This document shows, piece by piece, positions 32,334 through 33,857 of a stretch of DNA of 33,857 nucleotides. The notes beneath the pieces were generated by a model that worked only from the letters and a program-made list of their open reading frames with translations, did no database searches and had not been told where the DNA came from. A program made the translations under genes and the position numbers. The first letter of the stretch is position 1, and the number at the start of each line of letters is the position of its first letter. This DNA comes from an uncultured Christensenellaceae bacterium (GTDB lineage Bacteria; Bacillota; Clostridia; Christensenellales; UBA3700): NCBI GenBank assembly GCA_944381315.1, contig CALWKR010000047.1:1-33857 (forward strand), in the 5' to 3' direction.

Positions 32334-32362
32334 AAAAAATATCGCGGCGTCAAGACGCCGCG
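32334..32362 (-). terminator. Riboswitch-linked intrinsic terminator before metK
   Basis: CGCGGCGTC (32343-32351) pairs with GACGCCGCG (32354-32362), with a T run on the minus strand from As 32334-32339. It lies between the SAM aptamer and the metK start, so it is the probable off-state expression platform. Confidence 0.88.
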
Positions 32363-32370
32363 AAATGCAA

Positions 32371-32468
32371 TTCTATATTTCAAGCCGTCTTGCGGAAATT
32401 AGCACCTTTCGTATGCCGAAGGTTGCTGTGCGATCATCGAGTCCGTCTCTCCCGCACTCTTTATAGAA
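32371..32468 (-). ncRNA. SAM-I (S-box) riboswitch aptamer
   Basis: Read on the minus strand, P1 joins TTCTATA (32468-32462) with TATAGAA (32377-32371). P2 is GTGCG...CGCAC with a kink-turn-like GGAGAGAC and GATGAT and an inner GAG/CTC. The conserved cores AGCAACC and AGGTGCTAATTTCC flank P3 (CCTTCG/CGAAAGG), and P4 is CCG/CGG. This matches the SAM-I consensus at its conserved nucleotides. SAM binding is expected to favour the terminator and lower metK expression. A TAATAT at 32479-32474 is a possible -10 that would start transcription just before P1; its -35 is poor. Confidence 0.92.
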
Positions 32469-32488
32469 TGGTGATATTAAGTTGTTTC

Positions 32489-32514
32489 GCGCGCCGCGTG
32501 TGTGCGCGGCGCGC
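32489..32514. other. GC-rich perfect hairpin after rpoC
   Basis: GCGCGCCGCG (32489-32498) pairs with CGCGGCGCGC (32505-32514) around TGTGTG, just behind the rpoC stop. It lacks a T tract in the direction of rpoC, so it is not a standard intrinsic terminator; it may be a pause, a 3'-end stabiliser, or part of the metK control region. Confidence 0.6.
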
Positions 32515-32520
32515 ACGATC

Positions 32521-33857
32521 TCATTGCTCGTCGTCGAAGATGTCCTCTTCTGCCGCGAACTTGGACGAAATATCGTCCTCGACGATGTGACTGTCTGCCG
32601 AGCTTGCCGGGACCGCCACGATGTTGCGATAGAGCTTCATGCCCGTGCCTGCCGGGATCAGCTTGCCGAGAATGACGTTCTCTTTGAGGCCGCGCAGGTG
32701 GTCGACCTTGTTCTTGACCGCCGCCTCGGTGAGCACTCTCGCAGTCTCCTGGAAGGACGCCGCCGACAGGAAGGACTCCGTAGCGAGAGCCGCCTTGGTG
32801 ATGCCGAGCAACGTGCGCTTGGCGGTAGCCGGCTCGCCTCCCTCTTCGAGAGCGCGTCTGTTCTCGTCCTCATAGGTGAAGATGTCGACGAACTCGCCGG
32901 GCAGCATATTGGTCGTGCCCTGCTTCTCGATCTTGACCTTGCGGAACATCTGTCTGACGATGACTTCGGTGTGCTTGTCGTTGATCTCGACGCCGGAGCT
33001 GCGGTATGCGGACTGCACCTCTTTGATGAGGTATTCCTGCGCGCCCTTGATGCCCTTGGTCCTGAGGATGTCCTGAGGATAGATGGAGCCTTGGGTCAGC
33101 GGATGGCCCGCTTCGATCACGTCGCCCGACTGCACGACGAGCTTTTGGCCAAAGTTGATCTTGTATTCGATCGGATCGCCCTCCTTGGGAGTGACGATGA
33201 CGATGCGCTTGTCGTCCGAGATCGCGACTTCGCCGGCTATCTCGGAGATGATCGCCTGTCCCTTGGGCTTGCGCGCTTCGAACAACTCTTCGACGCGCGG
33301 CAGACCTTGGGTGATGTCCTCGCTGACGGCGACGCCGCCGGTGTGGAACGTTCTCATCGTCAGCTGCGTGCCCGGCTCGCCGATGGACTGAGCGGCGATT
33401 ATGCCGACCGCCTCGCCGAGTTTGACGGGGTTGCCCGACGCCATGTTCTTGCCGTAGCACTTGGCGCAAACGCCGTGCTTGGTCTGGCAAGAGAGGATGC
33501 TGCGGATGCGCACCGACTTGACTCCCGCCTTGTCTATCTTCTTGGCGGTGTCGGTGTCGATCAAGGTGTCCGCCTTGCAGATTATCTCTCCGGTGGCGGG
33601 ATCCTTGATGTCGTCCATGCAATATCTGCCGTCGATGCGGTCGCTGAGCGGTTCAAGCCCCTCGATCGCCGAGACTTCCATTCCTTTGGTGTCGCCGCAG
33701 TCCTGCTCGTTGACGATGATGTCCTGCGAGACGTCGACGAGACGACGGGTGAGATAGCCGGAGTCCGCCGTTTTGTGCGCGGTGTCCGCGAGATCTTTAC
33801 GTCCGCCGTGCGACGAGATGAAGTATTCGAGAACAGACAGACCTTCGCGGTAGTTTG
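32521..33857 (-). CDS. rpoC: RNA polymerase beta' subunit, C-terminal part (cut by the window edge)
   Basis: About 445 codons are present; the 5' part, including the catalytic NADFDGD, lies beyond the right edge. The visible part starts inside the bridge helix/trigger loop region ([22 protein letters not shown]), followed by [12 protein letters not shown], a four-Cys zinc site (DCGD plus C-x6-C-x2-C in [13 protein letters not shown]), [23 protein letters not shown] and the C-terminal clamp ([22 protein letters not shown]). An acidic tail ends the protein. No clear terminator follows; transcripts may run toward the metK riboswitch. Confidence 0.97.
   Translation of the reverse strand, partial: NYREGLSVLEYFISSHGGRKDLADTAHKTADSGYLTRRLVDVSQDIIVNEQDCGDTKGMEVSAIEGLEPLSDRIDGRYCMDDIKDPATGEIICKADTLIDTDTAKKIDKAGVKSVRIRSILSCQTKHGVCAKCYGKNMASGNPVKLGEAVGIIAAQSIGEPGTQLTMRTFHTGGVAVSEDITQGLPRVEELFEARKPKGQAIISEIAGEVAISDDKRIVIVTPKEGDPIEYKINFGQKLVVQSGDVIEAGHPLTQGSIYPQDILRTKGIKGAQEYLIKEVQSAYRSSGVEINDKHTEVIVRQMFRKVKIEKQGTTNMLPGEFVDIFTYEDENRRALEEGGEPATAKRTLLGITKAALATESFLSAASFQETARVLTEAAVKNKVDHLRGLKENVILGKLIPAGTGMKLYRNIVAVPASSADSHIVEDDISSKFAAEEDIFDDEQ

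Noticed and set aside
1..33857. CRISPR arrays, prophage genes, toxin-antitoxin pairs, tRNA or rRNA genes
   Set aside because: No regularly spaced repeats, integrase, structural phage genes or cloverleaf-like sequences were seen on either strand.

Overview
The window looks like a chromosomal segment of an uncultured, probably gut-associated member of the Clostridia (Bacillota). The grounds are the GC-rich coding sequence, the AGGAGG-type ribosome binding sites, TTGACA/TATAAT-type promoters mostly with 17-nt spacers, a SAM-I (S-box) riboswitch before metK, CdaA, the tilS-hpt pair and a VanW-family protein. A membrane sialidase and a lipoprotein alpha-L-fucosidase suggest life on host glycans. 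The species cannot be named from sequence alone. Twenty-six protein genes are supported, including a 33-codon gene and rpoC cut by the right edge. No tRNA, rRNA, CRISPR array or transposase gene was seen.

Layout. 1-3672: a large surface lipoprotein gene with its own promoter, lying between inverted copies of an intergenic repeat, followed by about 1 kb of gene-free repeat-rich DNA. 3673-5922: mscL and a membrane-fused sialidase, convergent on a shared terminator. 6013-8915 (minus): a D-2-hydroxyacid dehydrogenase, a NYN/LOTUS protein and a glycosyltransferase with TPRs. 8951-9296: another repeat copy and a 33-aa gene with its own terminator. 9399-12775 (plus): an ApgM-like enzyme (proposed homoserine kinase) coupled by a TGATG overlap to a membrane-anchored beta-rich protein. 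12879-16287 (minus): cdaA, a DUF1015 gene and lysC. 16514-19195 (minus): an FAD oxidoreductase and a ferredoxin-reductase-like protein. 19364-21106 (minus): phospho-sugar mutase. 21294-27620 (minus): tilS, hpt, cca, rmuC, PHP and vanW, tightly packed. 27711-28352 (plus): a divergent unknown membrane protein. 28618-33857 (minus): rpoC end, SAM-I riboswitch, metK, mrp and fucosidase.

The most unusual signal is a modular, hairpin-rich intergenic element (modules I and II). Complete or partial copies lie at 1-119, 2656-2846, 2853-3010, 3239-3308 and 8951-9095. Arm sequences differ between copies while base pairing is kept, and the inner hairpin of module I has a different sequence in three copies. 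This suggests selection on a folded RNA or single-stranded DNA. Other points of note are two promoters placing the -10 box exactly 6 nt before the start codon (tilS and the D-2-hydroxyacid dehydrogenase, predicted leaderless mRNAs), a perfect 13-bp inverted repeat across the sialidase promoter and ribosome binding site, and the 33-aa gene at 9154-9255.
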